Positions 44,857 through 55,512 of a DNA stretch of 64,000 bases are shown here, piece by piece; position 1 is the first letter of the stretch; every line of letters begins with the position of its first letter. Made by a program: the position numbers and the translations under genes. The stretch is from Pseudomonadaceae bacterium (GTDB taxonomy: Bacteria; Pseudomonadota; Gammaproteobacteria; Pseudomonadales; Azotimanducaceae): assembly GCA_024743175.1 (NCBI GenBank), contig JANSXA010000009.1, positions 62,001-126,000 of the forward strand, written 5' to 3'. A model generated the notes under the pieces. The model did no database searches. It worked only from the letters and a program-made list of their open reading frames with translations, and had not been told where the DNA came from.

Positions 44857-46071
44857 ATGGCCGAAAGTGCAACATTCCTCTGGGAAGGCAAAGACAAACA
44901 GGGTCGCAAGACCAAAGGCGAGATAAAGTCGTCTACTCCGGCGATAGCTAAGGCTGAACTGCGTCGGCAGGGCATTGTTGCGCAAAAAGTTAAAAAGAAG
45001 AGCGCTGGCATAAAATTAGGCGGTGGCGGTAAAGTTAAGCCTGCCGACGTCGCGTTGTTTACCCGCCAGATGGCAACCATGATGCGCGCCGGTGTACCGT
45101 TGGTACAGGCATTCGACATCGTTGCTGACGGAGTTGACAAACCCAAACTTGCAGAACTCATCCGCGAAGTCAGAAACGATGTTGCAGGCGGTAACTCTTT
45201 TGCGGCGTCAATCCGACGCCATCCTGACCAATTCGACGATCTATTTTGCAACCTTGTAGATGCAGGTGAGCAGTCAGGCGCATTGGAAACCATGCTTGAT
45301 CGTATTGCCACCTACAAAGAGAAAACTGAATCCCTGAAAGCCAAAGTACGCAAAGCGATGACCTATCCGATTGCCGTATTGGTGGTTGCACTTATCGTCT
45401 CTGGTATTCTGCTGATAAAAGTTGTTCCACAATTTGAGCAGGTGTTTGCTGGCTTCGGCGCTGAACTACCCGCTTTCACACAAATGGTGATTAACTTTTC
45501 TGAATTTGCACAGAGTTACTGGTACATGATTCTTTTTGGCATCATCGCAGCAGGGTTACTGTTCACAGAGGCGAGGAAACGAATAAAGAGCTTCAGCAAC
45601 GCCTTAGACCGTCTGAGTCTGAAGCTGCCAGTTGCCGGTGATATCATCGAAAAGTCATCCATTGCACGTTATGCAAGAACGCTCTCGACAACTTTCGCAG
45701 CCGGCGTTCCGCTGGTTGATGCACTTAATTCTGTTGCAGGATCTACAGGCAACAACGTCTATGTAGAGGCGGTTTACAAAGTGCGGGATGATGTTTCCAC
45801 TGGTCAGCAATTGAACTTCTCCATGCGCAATACCGGTGTGTTTCCCAACATGGTTATCCAGATGGTCGCCATCGGCGAAGAAGCCGGCGCGCTGGATGAT
45901 ATGCTGGATAAGTCAGCAACCTATTACGAAGAGCAGGTCGATAATGCCGTCGACAACCTCACCAGCCTGATGGAACCGATGATCATGTCAGTGCTTGGCG
46001 TTCTGGTTGGCGGCTTGATCATCGCCATGTATCTGCCGATCTTCCAGTTGGGTGCTGTTGTCGGGCAATAG
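44857..46071 (+). CDS. pilC: Type IV pilus inner-membrane platform protein PilC
   Basis: 404 residues with two repeated GspF domains, each with VALFTRQMATMMRAGVPLVQAF-like or IARYARTLSTTFAAGVPLVDAL-like segments, and three membrane helices (about 168-190, 216-238, 375-398). It forms the base on which PilB acts. 43 bases after pilB. Confidence 0.97.
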   Translation: MAESATFLWEGKDKQGRKTKGEIKSSTPAIAKAELRRQGIVAQKVKKKSAGIKLGGGGKVKPADVALFTRQMATMMRAGVPLVQAFDIVADGVDKPKLAELIREVRNDVAGGNSFAASIRRHPDQFDDLFCNLVDAGEQSGALETMLDRIATYKEKTESLKAKVRKAMTYPIAVLVVALIVSGILLIKVVPQFEQVFAGFGAELPAFTQMVINFSEFAQSYWYMILFGIIAAGLLFTEARKRIKSFSNALDRLSLKLPVAGDIIEKSSIARYARTLSTTFAAGVPLVDALNSVAGSTGNNVYVEAVYKVRDDVSTGQQLNFSMRNTGVFPNMVIQMVAIGEEAGALDDMLDKSATYYEEQVDNAVDNLTSLMEPMIMSVLGVLVGGLIIAMYLPIFQLGAVVGQ

Positions 46072-46082
46072 GCACATTCTCG

Positions 46083-46946
46083 GTGTCTCTTGAGCTCCTG
46101 ACCACCTATGGCTGGACTGGCGCCGCGCTATTCATCTGGGTAGCACTGAGTATCGGCAGCTTCCTCAATGTGGTTATTTATCGCCTGCCGGTCATGCTGA
46201 ACCGTGAGTGGCAGGCGCAGGCCAGCGAAATCCTGAAGCTCGAGCCACCAGAGGCATCCTCAACGGAACCGTTCAATCTCATGGTGCCCCGTTCGCGGTG
46301 CCCTAACTGCCAGCATCAGATCACCGCGATGGAGAACATCCCTGTTTTAAGCTGGCTTTTTCTGGGTCGAAAGTGTTCCAGCTGTAAAAGCCCGATTTCC
46401 TGGCGCTATCCGGCTATTGAGTTATTCACGGCTGGCGCTTCGATTGCCGTCATTGCCGCATTCGGATTCACCTGGCTGGGCCTGTTTGCCTGCCTGTTCA
46501 CATGGATGCTGATCTCGCTCACGTTCATCGACTACGACACCCAGCTACTCCCTGACCAGATTACCTATCCGCTGCTGTGGCTGGGATTGATTGTGAATAG
46601 TTTTTTTGTCGGCATTGTCAGCCCACACGATGCACTCATTGGAGCAATCGCGGGCTATCTTTCGCTCTGGCTGGTCTACTGGGGATTCAAACTGGCAACC
46701 GGCAAAGAAGGCATGGGCTATGGCGATTTCAAACTGTTTGCTGCTTTAGGTGCCTGGCTCGGCTGGCAGGCCCTGCCCAGTATCATTCTGATCGCGGCGT
46801 CTATCGGCTTGTTATATGCCTTGCTGCAGATTGTCCGCTCGAAACAAAGCGCGGGGCAGGCGATCCCATTTGGACCTTTTCTGGCGACTGCCGGTTGGGT
46901 CACCCTTATCTTTCGTGATACCGTGCTGGCCGTTTTTCTGCCTTAA
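46083..46946 (+). CDS. pilD: Prepilin peptidase/N-methyltransferase PilD
   Basis: Bifunctional aspartic peptidase that cleaves and methylates prepilins, 287 residues with a GTG start. The cytoplasmic loop carries two CXXC pairs (CPNC, CSSC) for zinc; the catalytic Asp residues are in FIDYDTQLLPD and GYGDFKLFAALGAW. Processes both pilins encoded nearby and, if present, type II pseudopilins. Confidence 0.97.
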   Translation: MSLELLTTYGWTGAALFIWVALSIGSFLNVVIYRLPVMLNREWQAQASEILKLEPPEASSTEPFNLMVPRSRCPNCQHQITAMENIPVLSWLFLGRKCSSCKSPISWRYPAIELFTAGASIAVIAAFGFTWLGLFACLFTWMLISLTFIDYDTQLLPDQITYPLLWLGLIVNSFFVGIVSPHDALIGAIAGYLSLWLVYWGFKLATGKEGMGYGDFKLFAALGAWLGWQALPSIILIAASIGLLYALLQIVRSKQSAGQAIPFGPFLATAGWVTLIFRDTVLAVFLP

Positions 46947-46959
46947 CGTTTATTGAATC

Positions 46960-47571
46960 ATGAAGAACTGGCTGGTAGGCCTCACTGGAGGCATCGGCAG
47001 CGGTAAAACTGCTGCTGCAGACCGATTCATTGCCCACGGTATCACCACTGTCGATGCAGACCTCGCCAGCCGCGCCGTTGTTGCACCTGGAGAAGAGGCC
47101 TTAAGCTTAATCGCTGAGCAGTTTGGCGATGATATCCTGCTGGCTGATGGGAATCTGGACCGCGCCAAACTGAGGCATATTGTTTTTGCTGATGAGTCAA
47201 AAAGGCGGTGGCTGCAGAGCCTGCTACACCCGTTGATCTCCAATTATCTGCGCCAGCACATTGAACAGGCGACATCTGAATATGTCATTCTGGTCAACCC
47301 TCTGCTGATCGAGTCCAGACAAACCAGCTGGTGTAATCGCGTACTTGTTATTGACGCGCCGGAATCACAACAGGTGACACGCACAATGGCGCGCGATAAT
47401 AATACGGCTGCACAAGTTGAAAACATCATGCAGGCGCAGCTGCCCCGGGATGTGCGTCTGCAGGCGGCTGACGACGTCATTACCAATGATAAAGATCTTG
47501 CCCACCTGCATGCGCAGGTGGATGAACTGCACCGGAGGTACAAAGAATTATGTCGAACCCAGCCCGAATAG
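46960..47571 (+). CDS. coaE: Dephospho-CoA kinase
   Basis: Last step of coenzyme A synthesis. Walker [12 protein letters not shown] at the start, then [10 protein letters not shown] and [11 protein letters not shown], all typical; 203 residues. In the pilBCD transcript, 13 bases after pilD, as in Pseudomonas. Confidence 0.96.
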   Translation: MKNWLVGLTGGIGSGKTAAADRFIAHGITTVDADLASRAVVAPGEEALSLIAEQFGDDILLADGNLDRAKLRHIVFADESKRRWLQSLLHPLISNYLRQHIEQATSEYVILVNPLLIESRQTSWCNRVLVIDAPESQQVTRTMARDNNTAAQVENIMQAQLPRDVRLQAADDVITNDKDLAHLHAQVDELHRRYKELCRTQPE

Positions 47572-47744
47572 TTTCCTGCCCAACCTGCAAAACAACGGTT
47601 AAGTGGACCCCACAAAACCCGAGTCGGCCTTTCTGCTCAGAGCGCTGCAAGCTTATCGACCTGGGCGCCTGGGCTTCAGAAGAACATGTCATTCCAGGCG
47701 ATGCGGAACATCAGGATATCAACAGCGAGGACCTGGAACGTTAG
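47550..47744 (+). CDS. yacG: DNA gyrase inhibitor YacG, zinc-binding
   Basis: 64-residue protein with the four zinc Cys in CPTC...FCSERC and the [17 protein letters not shown] segment that binds GyrB. Overlaps coaE by 22 bases and the convergent argJ by 4. Confidence 0.95.
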   Translation: MSNPARIVSCPTCKTTVKWTPQNPSRPFCSERCKLIDLGAWASEEHVIPGDAEHQDINSEDLER

Positions 47745-48955
47745 GTTCGATATTCCGCGTTAATACGCACGTATTCGTAAGACAGATCGGTGGTCCATAC
47801 TGTTTCCTGGGCTTCGCCCAACCCCAGATCGATGGTCACAACAAATTCATCCTGCGCCAGCACCGCGGCGCCCAGGCTTTCCGAGTAGCTCTGCGCCATT
47901 AATCCGTCTTTTGCTACCTGAACATCGTCAAGCCACAACTGCACTCTTTCCGGCAGCAGATCTTCTACTGGTGACCGACCAATGGCCATACAGAAACGCC
48001 CCCAATTGGCGTCGCCGGCAAACATAGCCGTTTTGACCAGCGGCGATTCTGCAACGGTATAAGCAACATTCAGACAATCGCTTGAGGACCGTCCACCTTT
48101 GACGTGCACGGTTACAAATTTAGTGGCGCCTTCACCATCACGCACCAGAGCCTGCGCAAGGTAAGTGGCGACTTCGTTTATCGCCTCAGATAACGCCTGA
48201 TAGGCAGGTTCATTTTCAGAGACAATCCTCGGCAAACTGCTCTTACCTGTACACGCCAATACAAAACTATCGTTGGTAGATGTATCACCATCCACGGTCA
48301 CACGGTTAAAGCTTTTCTCAACTGCAGTACTAACCAGTTTCTGCGCCAACCCGCCTGCCACGCCTGCGTCACAGGCCAGATAGGCCAGCATGGTTGCCAT
48401 ATTTGGTTTGATCATGCCGGAGCCTTTGGCAATTCCGGTGACCGTAACCTCATGACCGTCAATATCAATCTGCCGCGAGATTCCTTTTGCGCAGGTATCG
48501 GTCGTCATAATGGCCTGGGCTGCGGCTAACCAACCATCTTCACTTAATTGCGCGGATGCAGTGTCGAGGGCAGTTTTCAACTTACCCACCGGTAACCGCT
48601 CACCGATGACACCGGTAGAAAAAGGTTGTATCTCGTCCGCAGGCAGCTGCAGCTGACGCCCGGCGTGGGCACAGACCTCTTCTGCATCGACAACCCCGTA
48701 TTCACCCGTTGCGGCGTTTGCGTTGCCGCTGTTCACTACCCAGGCACGCACTCGATGCTGACGCTGACGCGCAAGGAGAACCGGTGCTGCGGAAAAATGT
48801 GACTGGGTAAATACGCCACCTGTTTCGCTGCCCTCTGCCAGTTCGAACACCGCAACATCATCGCGCAGGGTTTGTTTAATACCGGCACAGGCAGTGCCGA
48901 TCCGCACACCCGGCACAGCGAGCAGCTGCTCCGGAGCACTCAAATTTACAGCCAT
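47741..48955 (-). CDS. argJ: Glutamate N-acetyltransferase / amino-acid acetyltransferase ArgJ
   Basis: 404-residue self-cleaving enzyme of arginine synthesis that recycles acetyl from N-acetylornithine to glutamate. The cleavage site is before Thr in [18 protein letters not shown] near the C-terminus and [10 protein letters not shown] near the N-terminus are family motifs. It ends ...[10 protein letters not shown] as usual. Follows secA on the same strand with a 15-base gap. Confidence 0.97.
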   Translation of the reverse strand: MAVNLSAPEQLLAVPGVRIGTACAGIKQTLRDDVAVFELAEGSETGGVFTQSHFSAAPVLLARQRQHRVRAWVVNSGNANAATGEYGVVDAEEVCAHAGRQLQLPADEIQPFSTGVIGERLPVGKLKTALDTASAQLSEDGWLAAAQAIMTTDTCAKGISRQIDIDGHEVTVTGIAKGSGMIKPNMATMLAYLACDAGVAGGLAQKLVSTAVEKSFNRVTVDGDTSTNDSFVLACTGKSSLPRIVSENEPAYQALSEAINEVATYLAQALVRDGEGATKFVTVHVKGGRSSSDCLNVAYTVAESPLVKTAMFAGDANWGRFCMAIGRSPVEDLLPERVQLWLDDVQVAKDGLMAQSYSESLGAAVLAQDEFVVTIDLGLGEAQETVWTTDLSYEYVRINAEYRT

Positions 48956-48970
48956 ACTCTGCGGCTCCGA

Positions 48971-51733
48971 CTAGGCTACTTTACCGTGGCACTGCTTGTA
49001 CTTTTTACCCGAACCACAGGGACAGGGTTCATTGCGCCCAACTTTGCGCTCATCACGGACAAATGTTTCCACTCGATCCTGAGGTTCGCTGTCACCACTG
49101 GATACACCAGCGGCAACTGCGTCTGGGCCGCCTAACGCGGAAGAGTCATCATGGGTGAAGTTCATTCTCTCGGCGGCTTCAGCTCGGCGCTTGCGCTCCT
49201 GTGCCTCAACTTCTTCAGGTCGTTCTATCTGAATCCGTGAGAGCATACGCACGACATCAAGCTTGATGTTAAACAGGAGCTCCTGGAACAGCTCAAAGGA
49301 CTCGCGTTTGTATTCCTGTTTCGGCTGTTTCTGAGCGTAAGCACGCAAATGGATACCCTGACGAAGATAATCCATGGTGGCCAGGTGTTCTTTCCAGCGT
49401 TGATCCAGAATCTGCAACATCACCTGTTTTTCGACCAGGCGCATGTCGACGTCTACCGCCTGCCACTCACTTTCTTTACCTTTGTATTCCGCCTCTATCT
49501 GGTCGATGACCCGTTCGCGAAGTTTTTCTTCATCGAGGCTGTCATCGTCATCCAGCCATTGCTGGATGGGTTGCGTAGATCCAAATTCGGTCTGCAACGC
49601 TTCGGTAAGACCCTGGATATCCCACTGCTCTTCGAGACTCTGAGGTGGTATGTACTGAGCAAATACATCATAGACAACTTCTTCGCGTAAACCTTCAATC
49701 GTCTCAGAGATATCGTCTGCAGCCATGAGATCACGTCGCTGCTGATAAATGATCTGCCGCTGATCATTCGAAACGTCGTCATATTCCAGAAGGTTTTTAC
49801 GGATATCAAAGTTGTGCCCTTCAACTTTGCGTTGCGCGTTTTCTATAGATCGGTTAACAATCCTGTGCTCGATCGCCTCACCATTCTCCATCCCTAACGA
49901 TTTCATCATACCGCGAACACGCTCTGAGGCAAAGATTCGCATCAGATTGTCTTCCATTGAGAGGTAGAATCGGCTGGAACCCGGGTCACCCTGCCGACCT
50001 GAGCGCCCCCGAAGCTGGTTGTCTATACGACGCGATTCGTGCCGTTCCGTACCTATAATGTGCAGACCGCCTGCCTCAATCACCTGATCATGGCGTTGCT
50101 GCCACTGCGCGGTTAGCTCCGCCTTTTGAGCCTCACTGAGTTCAGGGTCGCGTTCAAGCTCAGCATCCAGACTGCCACCCAGCACAATATCTGTACCACG
50201 ACCGGCCATGTTGGTTGCGATCGTGACAACGCCAGGTCGCCCGGCATCAGCAATGATGTCAGCTTCGCGTTCATGCTGCTTTGCATTGAGCACGCTGTGT
50301 TTGATACCGCGCTTGTCCAACTCGTTAGAAATGATCTCCGACGATTCAATCGACGCTGTACCTACCAGTACGGGCTGGCCTTTTTCTATCCGCTCGTTGA
50401 TGTCTTCAACAATGGCGTCGAATTTATCTGCCATGGTCAGGAAAATAAGATCGTTCTGGTCATCTCGGATCATCGGCTTGTGGGTCGGAATGACAACAAC
50501 GTCCAAACCATAAATCTGATGGAACTCGAAGGCTTCGGTATCAGCCGTACCGGTCATGCCTGACAATTTGTTATACAGGCGAAAGTAGTTCTGGAAAGTG
50601 GTGGACGCCAGTGTCTGGCTCTCGTTCTGAATTGCCAGACCTTCTTTGGCTTCAATCGCCTGATGAATGCCTTCTGACCAGCGACGACCCGGCATGGCTC
50701 GACCGGTATGTTCGTCAACAATGACAATTTCACCATTGTTGACCATGTAATCTACATCGCGCTTAAACAACGCGTGTGCTTTGAGCGCCGCGTGGACGTG
50801 ATGCAGGAGATTCAGATTGGTCGCCGAATACAGGCTTTCACCTTCATCAAGGAGTCCAAGTCGAATAAGTTCCTCTTCGACTTTCTGGTGACCAAGCTCC
50901 GTCAGTTCAACCTGACGATTCTTTTCATCGACCATGAAATCGCCGGTGGGCTCCGCTTCTTCTTCGCCAAAGACACGTACCTGATCAATGAACTCCTGCT
51001 GGGTCAGCTTCGGTGCCAGCTTGTTTATCGTCACATAAAGCTTGGTGTTTTCTTCCGCCGCGCCAGAGATGATCAGTGGTGTGCGCGCTTCGTCGATGAG
51101 GATGGAGTCCACTTCATCAATGATGGCAAAGTTCAGCCCGCGCTGAAAACGATCGTCCAGAGTGAAGGCCATGTTGTCGCGCAGGTAATCGAAACCAAAT
51201 TCGTTGTTAGTGCCATAGGTGATGTCAGCCGCATAAGCTGCGCGTTTTGATATGGGATCCTGGCCGGATTGAACAACACCCACAGACATGCCCAGTTCTG
51301 CGTAGATATCACCCATCCAGGTGGCATCACGACGAGCCAGGTAGTCGTTCACGGTAATGACGTGTACACCTTTGCCTGTCAGCGCATTGAGGTAGGCCGG
51401 CAGGGTCGCCATCAGAGTTTTACCTTCACCGGTGCGCATCTCAGCAATGCGCCCTTCATGCAGGGTGATACCGCCAATCATCTGCGCATCGAAATGGCGC
51501 ATTTCCTTGGTTCGCTTAGCCGCCTCTCTGACAGCGGCAAATGCTTCAGGTAACAGCGCATCGAGGTTTTCACCACCAGCAAGACGCTGTTTAAAGTCCG
51601 CACTCTTTGCTACCAGATCAGTGGTGCTGTCAAAGTCGTCTTCAAGCGCGTTGATTCGAGCAACAATCTTGCCCATGCGCTTGAGTTCGCGATTATTCTT
51701 GGATCCAAACATGGATGTGAAAATGTTAGCCAT
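48971..51733 (-). CDS. secA: Preprotein translocase ATPase SecA
   Basis: 920-residue motor that pushes preproteins through SecYEG. Walker A-like GEGKT in [39 protein letters not shown], and helicase motifs GTDIVLGG and [11 protein letters not shown]. The C-terminal zinc tail [14 protein letters not shown] binds SecB. Start ATG 51733 ([10 protein letters not shown]); 15 residues upstream in frame are not family-like. Confidence 0.99.
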   Translation of the reverse strand: MANIFTSMFGSKNNRELKRMGKIVARINALEDDFDSTTDLVAKSADFKQRLAGGENLDALLPEAFAAVREAAKRTKEMRHFDAQMIGGITLHEGRIAEMRTGEGKTLMATLPAYLNALTGKGVHVITVNDYLARRDATWMGDIYAELGMSVGVVQSGQDPISKRAAYAADITYGTNNEFGFDYLRDNMAFTLDDRFQRGLNFAIIDEVDSILIDEARTPLIISGAAEENTKLYVTINKLAPKLTQQEFIDQVRVFGEEEAEPTGDFMVDEKNRQVELTELGHQKVEEELIRLGLLDEGESLYSATNLNLLHHVHAALKAHALFKRDVDYMVNNGEIVIVDEHTGRAMPGRRWSEGIHQAIEAKEGLAIQNESQTLASTTFQNYFRLYNKLSGMTGTADTEAFEFHQIYGLDVVVIPTHKPMIRDDQNDLIFLTMADKFDAIVEDINERIEKGQPVLVGTASIESSEIISNELDKRGIKHSVLNAKQHEREADIIADAGRPGVVTIATNMAGRGTDIVLGGSLDAELERDPELSEAQKAELTAQWQQRHDQVIEAGGLHIIGTERHESRRIDNQLRGRSGRQGDPGSSRFYLSMEDNLMRIFASERVRGMMKSLGMENGEAIEHRIVNRSIENAQRKVEGHNFDIRKNLLEYDDVSNDQRQIIYQQRRDLMAADDISETIEGLREEVVYDVFAQYIPPQSLEEQWDIQGLTEALQTEFGSTQPIQQWLDDDDSLDEEKLRERVIDQIEAEYKGKESEWQAVDVDMRLVEKQVMLQILDQRWKEHLATMDYLRQGIHLRAYAQKQPKQEYKRESFELFQELLFNIKLDVVRMLSRIQIERPEEVEAQERKRRAEAAERMNFTHDDSSALGGPDAVAAGVSSGDSEPQDRVETFVRDERKVGRNEPCPCGSGKKYKQCHGKVA

Positions 51734-51811
51734 AGCAACAGATTGACCGATTTTCGAGTGGCGGCATTGTACCGACACTGGTGCTTAAGGGGAAAAGGGA
51801 TTTAGCGCTTA

Positions 51812-52723
51812 TTAGGAGCGCCGGGCGACATAACTGGCCGGATCAACCGTGCGGCCATTTTTCAGTACTTCAAAGTGCACATGCGGGCCGGTAGAGCGAC
51901 CACTACTGCCCATTTTACCAATCGATTCGCCTTTCTTGACCACCTCACCGGTTTCCACCGTGAGCTCTTTGTGATGTGCATAACGCGTAACGTAGCCGTT
52001 GGCGTGACTGATTTCTACGAGTTTGCCGTAACCTGATCGTTTGCCCGCAAAGGTAACAACACCACTGGCCACTGCAATCACGTCAGACCCGTCTTTACCT
52101 GCAAAATCGACCCCTGAATGCCAGGCAGTTTTGCCCGTTATGGGATCTACGCGCTGTCCAAACTGAGAAGACAGCCAGCCCCACTTCACCGGCCGGCCTC
52201 GAACCACCGACGTGGTCTGAATTTCTTCATTCACCAGCACATCGTCGAGCACATCGAGTTCGAACTCGCGACGTTTTATGGCTGAAGACAGCCGATCAAG
52301 CTCTACCGCCAGATCGTCAAACTGCAAAGCCGTTTGACCACCTTCGACTGGACCACCCTGTGCGGGTAGCGCGCTGAAATCAAATTCACCGTCCTGTAAT
52401 TCCGCGACTTCAGCCATATGCGCACCAATGGCCTCCATACGCAGCAAACGTGCCTGCATCTGTGCCAGCTGACGGCCCACGGCGGCGCTTTGCGCGAGAC
52501 TTTTCTGCTCTATGACCTGCATTGCGTTTCGCTGGTTATCTAGTTTTGCCCGCCACTGCGCGACAACCTGAGAATCTACTTCATTCGGTTGGATATTCAG
52601 ACTGACCCAGATAACTGCAGCCAGACAAACGCTTACCGTGGCAGTTGCAAGAACAGCAAGGCGACGTCGACTGACTCGAAGTGAGAGATGTGACCCCTTG
52701 TCACGGAGCACAATAATCTTCAT
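51812..52723 (-). CDS. M23 family metallopeptidase, envelope peptidoglycan hydrolase
   Basis: 303 residues. An N-terminal membrane anchor (about 25-45), a coiled-coil region (60-165), and a C-terminal LytM domain. The zinc ligands are complete: HSGVD (His and Asp) and HVHFEV, with the intermediate His in YAHHKEL, so it should be active, unlike EnvC-type regulators. Located between secA and lpxC, a common place for this gene in gammaproteobacteria. It probably trims cross-links during growth. Confidence 0.9.
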   Translation of the reverse strand: MKIIVLRDKGSHLSLRVSRRRLAVLATATVSVCLAAVIWVSLNIQPNEVDSQVVAQWRAKLDNQRNAMQVIEQKSLAQSAAVGRQLAQMQARLLRMEAIGAHMAEVAELQDGEFDFSALPAQGGPVEGGQTALQFDDLAVELDRLSSAIKRREFELDVLDDVLVNEEIQTTSVVRGRPVKWGWLSSQFGQRVDPITGKTAWHSGVDFAGKDGSDVIAVASGVVTFAGKRSGYGKLVEISHANGYVTRYAHHKELTVETGEVVKKGESIGKMGSSGRSTGPHVHFEVLKNGRTVDPASYVARRS

Positions 52724-52836
52724 GAAAACATTTGCTTTGTCTGGAGGTACTGATCTACCGGCGCGAGCCTGTAGATTATTGTTTTTATAATGCGATACTG
52801 TCCGGCGTGTCCGAGCGAACAGGGAACTTCATCGCT

Positions 52837-53151
52837 GTGTCTACACACAAAATAGATGATCTGCTTAATGAAAGCCACAGCCGATTTACTCCGTTACAAC
52901 GCCTGCTGAAGACATCTTCAAACCAGAAACAATGGACATCAGAATTCAGGGCTTTTATCGACGCCCCTCTGAAACACGAGGTGACTGTCACCGAAATTCG
53001 TGGTCCAACAGCCTACGTTTTGTGTCGTAGTGCCGCCGCTGCCACGCGCCTGCGTTTTCTGATGCCTGATCTGCTACCGCAGATACAGAATCTTGCCAGT
53101 TTCAAACAGGTCACTGCGTTGAAAGTCACAGTAACCCAATCCAGCGCCTGA
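52837..53151 (+). CDS. dciA: DciA (DUF721) helicase-loading protein
   Basis: Ancestral loader of the replicative helicase DnaB in bacteria without DnaC. The C-terminal domain LKHEVTVTEIRGPTAYVLCRSAAAATRLRFLMPDLL matches DUF721. GTG 52837 has AGGGAAC upstream and gives a standard 104 residues; the upstream in-frame ATG at 52732 would overlap the M23 promoter and adds an atypical segment. Divergent from the M23 gene and convergent with lpxC. Confidence 0.75.
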   Translation: MSTHKIDDLLNESHSRFTPLQRLLKTSSNQKQWTSEFRAFIDAPLKHEVTVTEIRGPTAYVLCRSAAAATRLRFLMPDLLPQIQNLASFKQVTALKVTVTQSSA

Positions 53152-53238
53152 TTATCGCGTGTTCGACGTGAACTTAATGCGAACAGAGCCGCATACAGGA
53201 CGCTCTCGACCAAGGACGCGGGGTTGAAGATCGCGAAA

Positions 53239-54168
53239 CTAGGCGCTGGCAAGCAATGGCTTCACATAAGCTATCGGCGCTTTTGCGATGTCATCAAAGG
53301 TTACAATATCGTAGGCGCCTTCGGTCTCAAGTAACTTGCGCAATAAAACGTTATTCGGACCATGCCCTGACTTGTGACCTGTAAAACGGCCAATCAGGCT
53401 GTGACCGAGCAGATACAGATCGCCAATCGCATCAAGTATTTTGTGTTTTACAAATTCATCTTCCAGGCGCAGGCCTTCTTCATTCAAAATACGGTAATCG
53501 TCTACCACTACCGCATTATCCAGACTGCCACCTTTGGCCAGATTCATGGCGCGTAATTTTTCATAATCCGCCAGGAAACCGAAAGTTCGGGCCCGGCTGA
53601 CTTCTTTGACGTACGCCGTGCTCGAAAAATCAACGCACACCGTATGTTCGTGTTTCTTGAAAACGGGATGGTCGTATTTCAGCGTGTAATTTAACTGGAA
53701 CCCATCATATGGGCTCAATTCGGCAACAACATCACCCTGTTCTACACGCACAGGCTTGAGAATGCGCACAAATTTCTTCGCTGCGGGCTGCTCAGCTATG
53801 CCTGCAGACTGCAGTAAAAACACAAACGGCGCTGCACTGCCGTCCATGATGGGCAATTCGGGCGCACTGACTTCGACATAAGCATTGTCGATACCGAGAC
53901 CCGCAAATGCAGACATCAGATGCTCGATTGTCGAGATTTCGTGGGTACCGTCTGTAAGAGAGGTGGCCATTGTTGTGGCCCCAACGTTCAACGCGTGCGC
54001 TCTGAGCTCGACAGGAGTGTCGAGGTCACTGCGGATGAACACGATTCCCGTATCGATCGGGGCTGGTTTGAGGGTTACATAAACCTTTTCACCGGTATGC
54101 AAACCGACACCCGTGGCGCGGATCGTGTTGTTCAGCGTGCGCTGTTGTAATGAATTTGTCACAGACAT
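53239..54168 (-). CDS. lpxC: UDP-3-O-acyl-N-acetylglucosamine deacetylase LpxC
   Basis: Zinc deacetylase committing to lipid A synthesis. [19 protein letters not shown] start, zinc His in [23 protein letters not shown] and the catalytic [10 protein letters not shown] loop. The start at 54168 (MSVTNSL) gives 309 residues; an ATG eight codons earlier is possible. Terminal gene of the dcw cluster, 180 bases from ftsZ across a hairpin. Confidence 0.97.
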   Translation of the reverse strand: MSVTNSLQQRTLNNTIRATGVGLHTGEKVYVTLKPAPIDTGIVFIRSDLDTPVELRAHALNVGATTMATSLTDGTHEISTIEHLMSAFAGLGIDNAYVEVSAPELPIMDGSAAPFVFLLQSAGIAEQPAAKKFVRILKPVRVEQGDVVAELSPYDGFQLNYTLKYDHPVFKKHEHTVCVDFSSTAYVKEVSRARTFGFLADYEKLRAMNLAKGGSLDNAVVVDDYRILNEEGLRLEDEFVKHKILDAIGDLYLLGHSLIGRFTGHKSGHGPNNVLLRKLLETEGAYDIVTFDDIAKAPIAYVKPLLASA

Positions 54169-54279
54169 AACGGCGCGCATGGTATCAACCAACCGGGGGT
54201 CACTCTACGCTCCACTCCTCACTTTTTGTTTCATTTTGTATCATAGGACGTAGGACTGAACGCAACGTGAACGCCGACC

Positions 54280-54328
54280 CTGAAAAGTTGTGCGACGACG
54301 TCGCTCTGACGCCGTCGCACACTTTCAG
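54280..54328 (-). terminator. Imperfect hairpin between ftsZ and lpxC
   Basis: TGTGCGACG / CGTCGCACA (9-bp perfect stem, 54289-54297 and 54313-54321), extended on both sides by CTGAAAAGT / CTTTCAG with bulges. On the minus strand a CTTTTC stretch lies in the 3' arm, without a clean U run. It may lower read-through from ftsZ into lpxC or protect the ftsZ mRNA end. Confidence 0.45.
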
Positions 54329-54349
54329 CTGGAGATTCGAGAGCCGCGC

Positions 54350-55498
54350 TCAGTCAGCCTGGCGTCGCAGAAAGGCTGGGATGTCCAGATAATCCATACT
54401 CTGACTATCCTGAGTTTCCGGCCGCTGATCACGCGCAGTTGCAGCCTGATGACGAGAATACGCAGGTCGCTCAAAATCTTCGTAGTTCAACTCGCCGTCC
54501 AGCGCCACTGGCGCAACCGTATTGTCGATAACAACGCTGGGGGCATCAGCCTCACCCAGGCCGGTCGCCACTACCGTCACTTTCAGCTCTTCACCCATGC
54601 TTGGATCAATCACCGTACCGACAACAACAGTTGCACCAGAGGAGGCAAAGTCTTCGACGATACTACCCACGTCGGTGAATTCACCGATATTCAGGTCCGG
54701 TCCAGCCGTTACGTTAACCAGAATCCCACGCGCACCATGCAGATCTACATCTTCAAGCAGAGGTGAGCGAATGGCAGCTTCTGCAGCATCTCTTGCTCGG
54801 TTATCACCTGATGCTCGACCGGTACCCATCATGGCCATACCCATTTCAGACATCACGGTACGCACATCTGCAAAGTCCACGTTGATCATACCTGGACGGA
54901 TAATTAAATCCGCAATACCTTGTACGGCACCCAACAGGACGTCGTTAGCGGCGCTGAACGCATCCAGCATGCTGGTTCGTTCGCCGAGAACAGCCAACAG
55001 CTTTTCATTAGGGATCGTAATCAACGAGTCCACGTGTTGGGACAGTTCACGAATGCCGTCATCGGCAACACCGTTCCGCTTTTCAAAATTGAAAGGTCGG
55101 GTAACCACAGCGACAGTCAGAATGTCCATTTCACGCGCAATTTCTGCAACGATTGGCGCTGCGCCGGTGCCTGTGCCACCACCCATGCCTGCAGTGATAA
55201 AAACCATATCAGCACCGGAAAGCACTTCACTGATGCGCTCACGATCTTCTATTGCAGCCGCACGGCCGATATCCGGGTTAGCCCCGGCACCCAACCCTTT
55301 GGTTATACCGCTTCCGATCTGCAGGGTGGTCTGCGCATCCAGATTCTTCAGCGCCTGAGCATCTGTGTTGGCGGCAATAAAATCTACGCCGTCCACACAC
55401 CTGCTGACCATGTGCTGCACAGCATTACCGCCGCCACCGCCAACACCTATCACTTTAATCACCGCACTCTGGGGTGCGCTATCTACTAATTCAAACAT
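54350..55498 (-). CDS. ftsZ: Cell division GTPase FtsZ
   Basis: Tubulin-like ring protein, 382 residues. Tubulin signature GGGTGTGAAP, T1 loop GVGGGGGNAV and the C-terminal conserved peptide DYLDIPAFLRRQAD that binds FtsA and ZipA. Start ATG 55498 (MFELVD). Confidence 0.99.
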   Translation of the reverse strand: MFELVDSAPQSAVIKVIGVGGGGGNAVQHMVSRCVDGVDFIAANTDAQALKNLDAQTTLQIGSGITKGLGAGANPDIGRAAAIEDRERISEVLSGADMVFITAGMGGGTGTGAAPIVAEIAREMDILTVAVVTRPFNFEKRNGVADDGIRELSQHVDSLITIPNEKLLAVLGERTSMLDAFSAANDVLLGAVQGIADLIIRPGMINVDFADVRTVMSEMGMAMMGTGRASGDNRARDAAEAAIRSPLLEDVDLHGARGILVNVTAGPDLNIGEFTDVGSIVEDFASSGATVVVGTVIDPSMGEELKVTVVATGLGEADAPSVVIDNTVAPVALDGELNYEDFERPAYSRHQAATARDQRPETQDSQSMDYLDIPAFLRRQAD

Positions 55499-55512
55499 TG
55501 CCTTATCTCCAG

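Noticed and set aside
54522-55358. A 278-residue plus-strand open frame opposite ftsZ
   Set aside because: Antisense shadow of the highly conserved ftsZ; no start context and no recognisable family.
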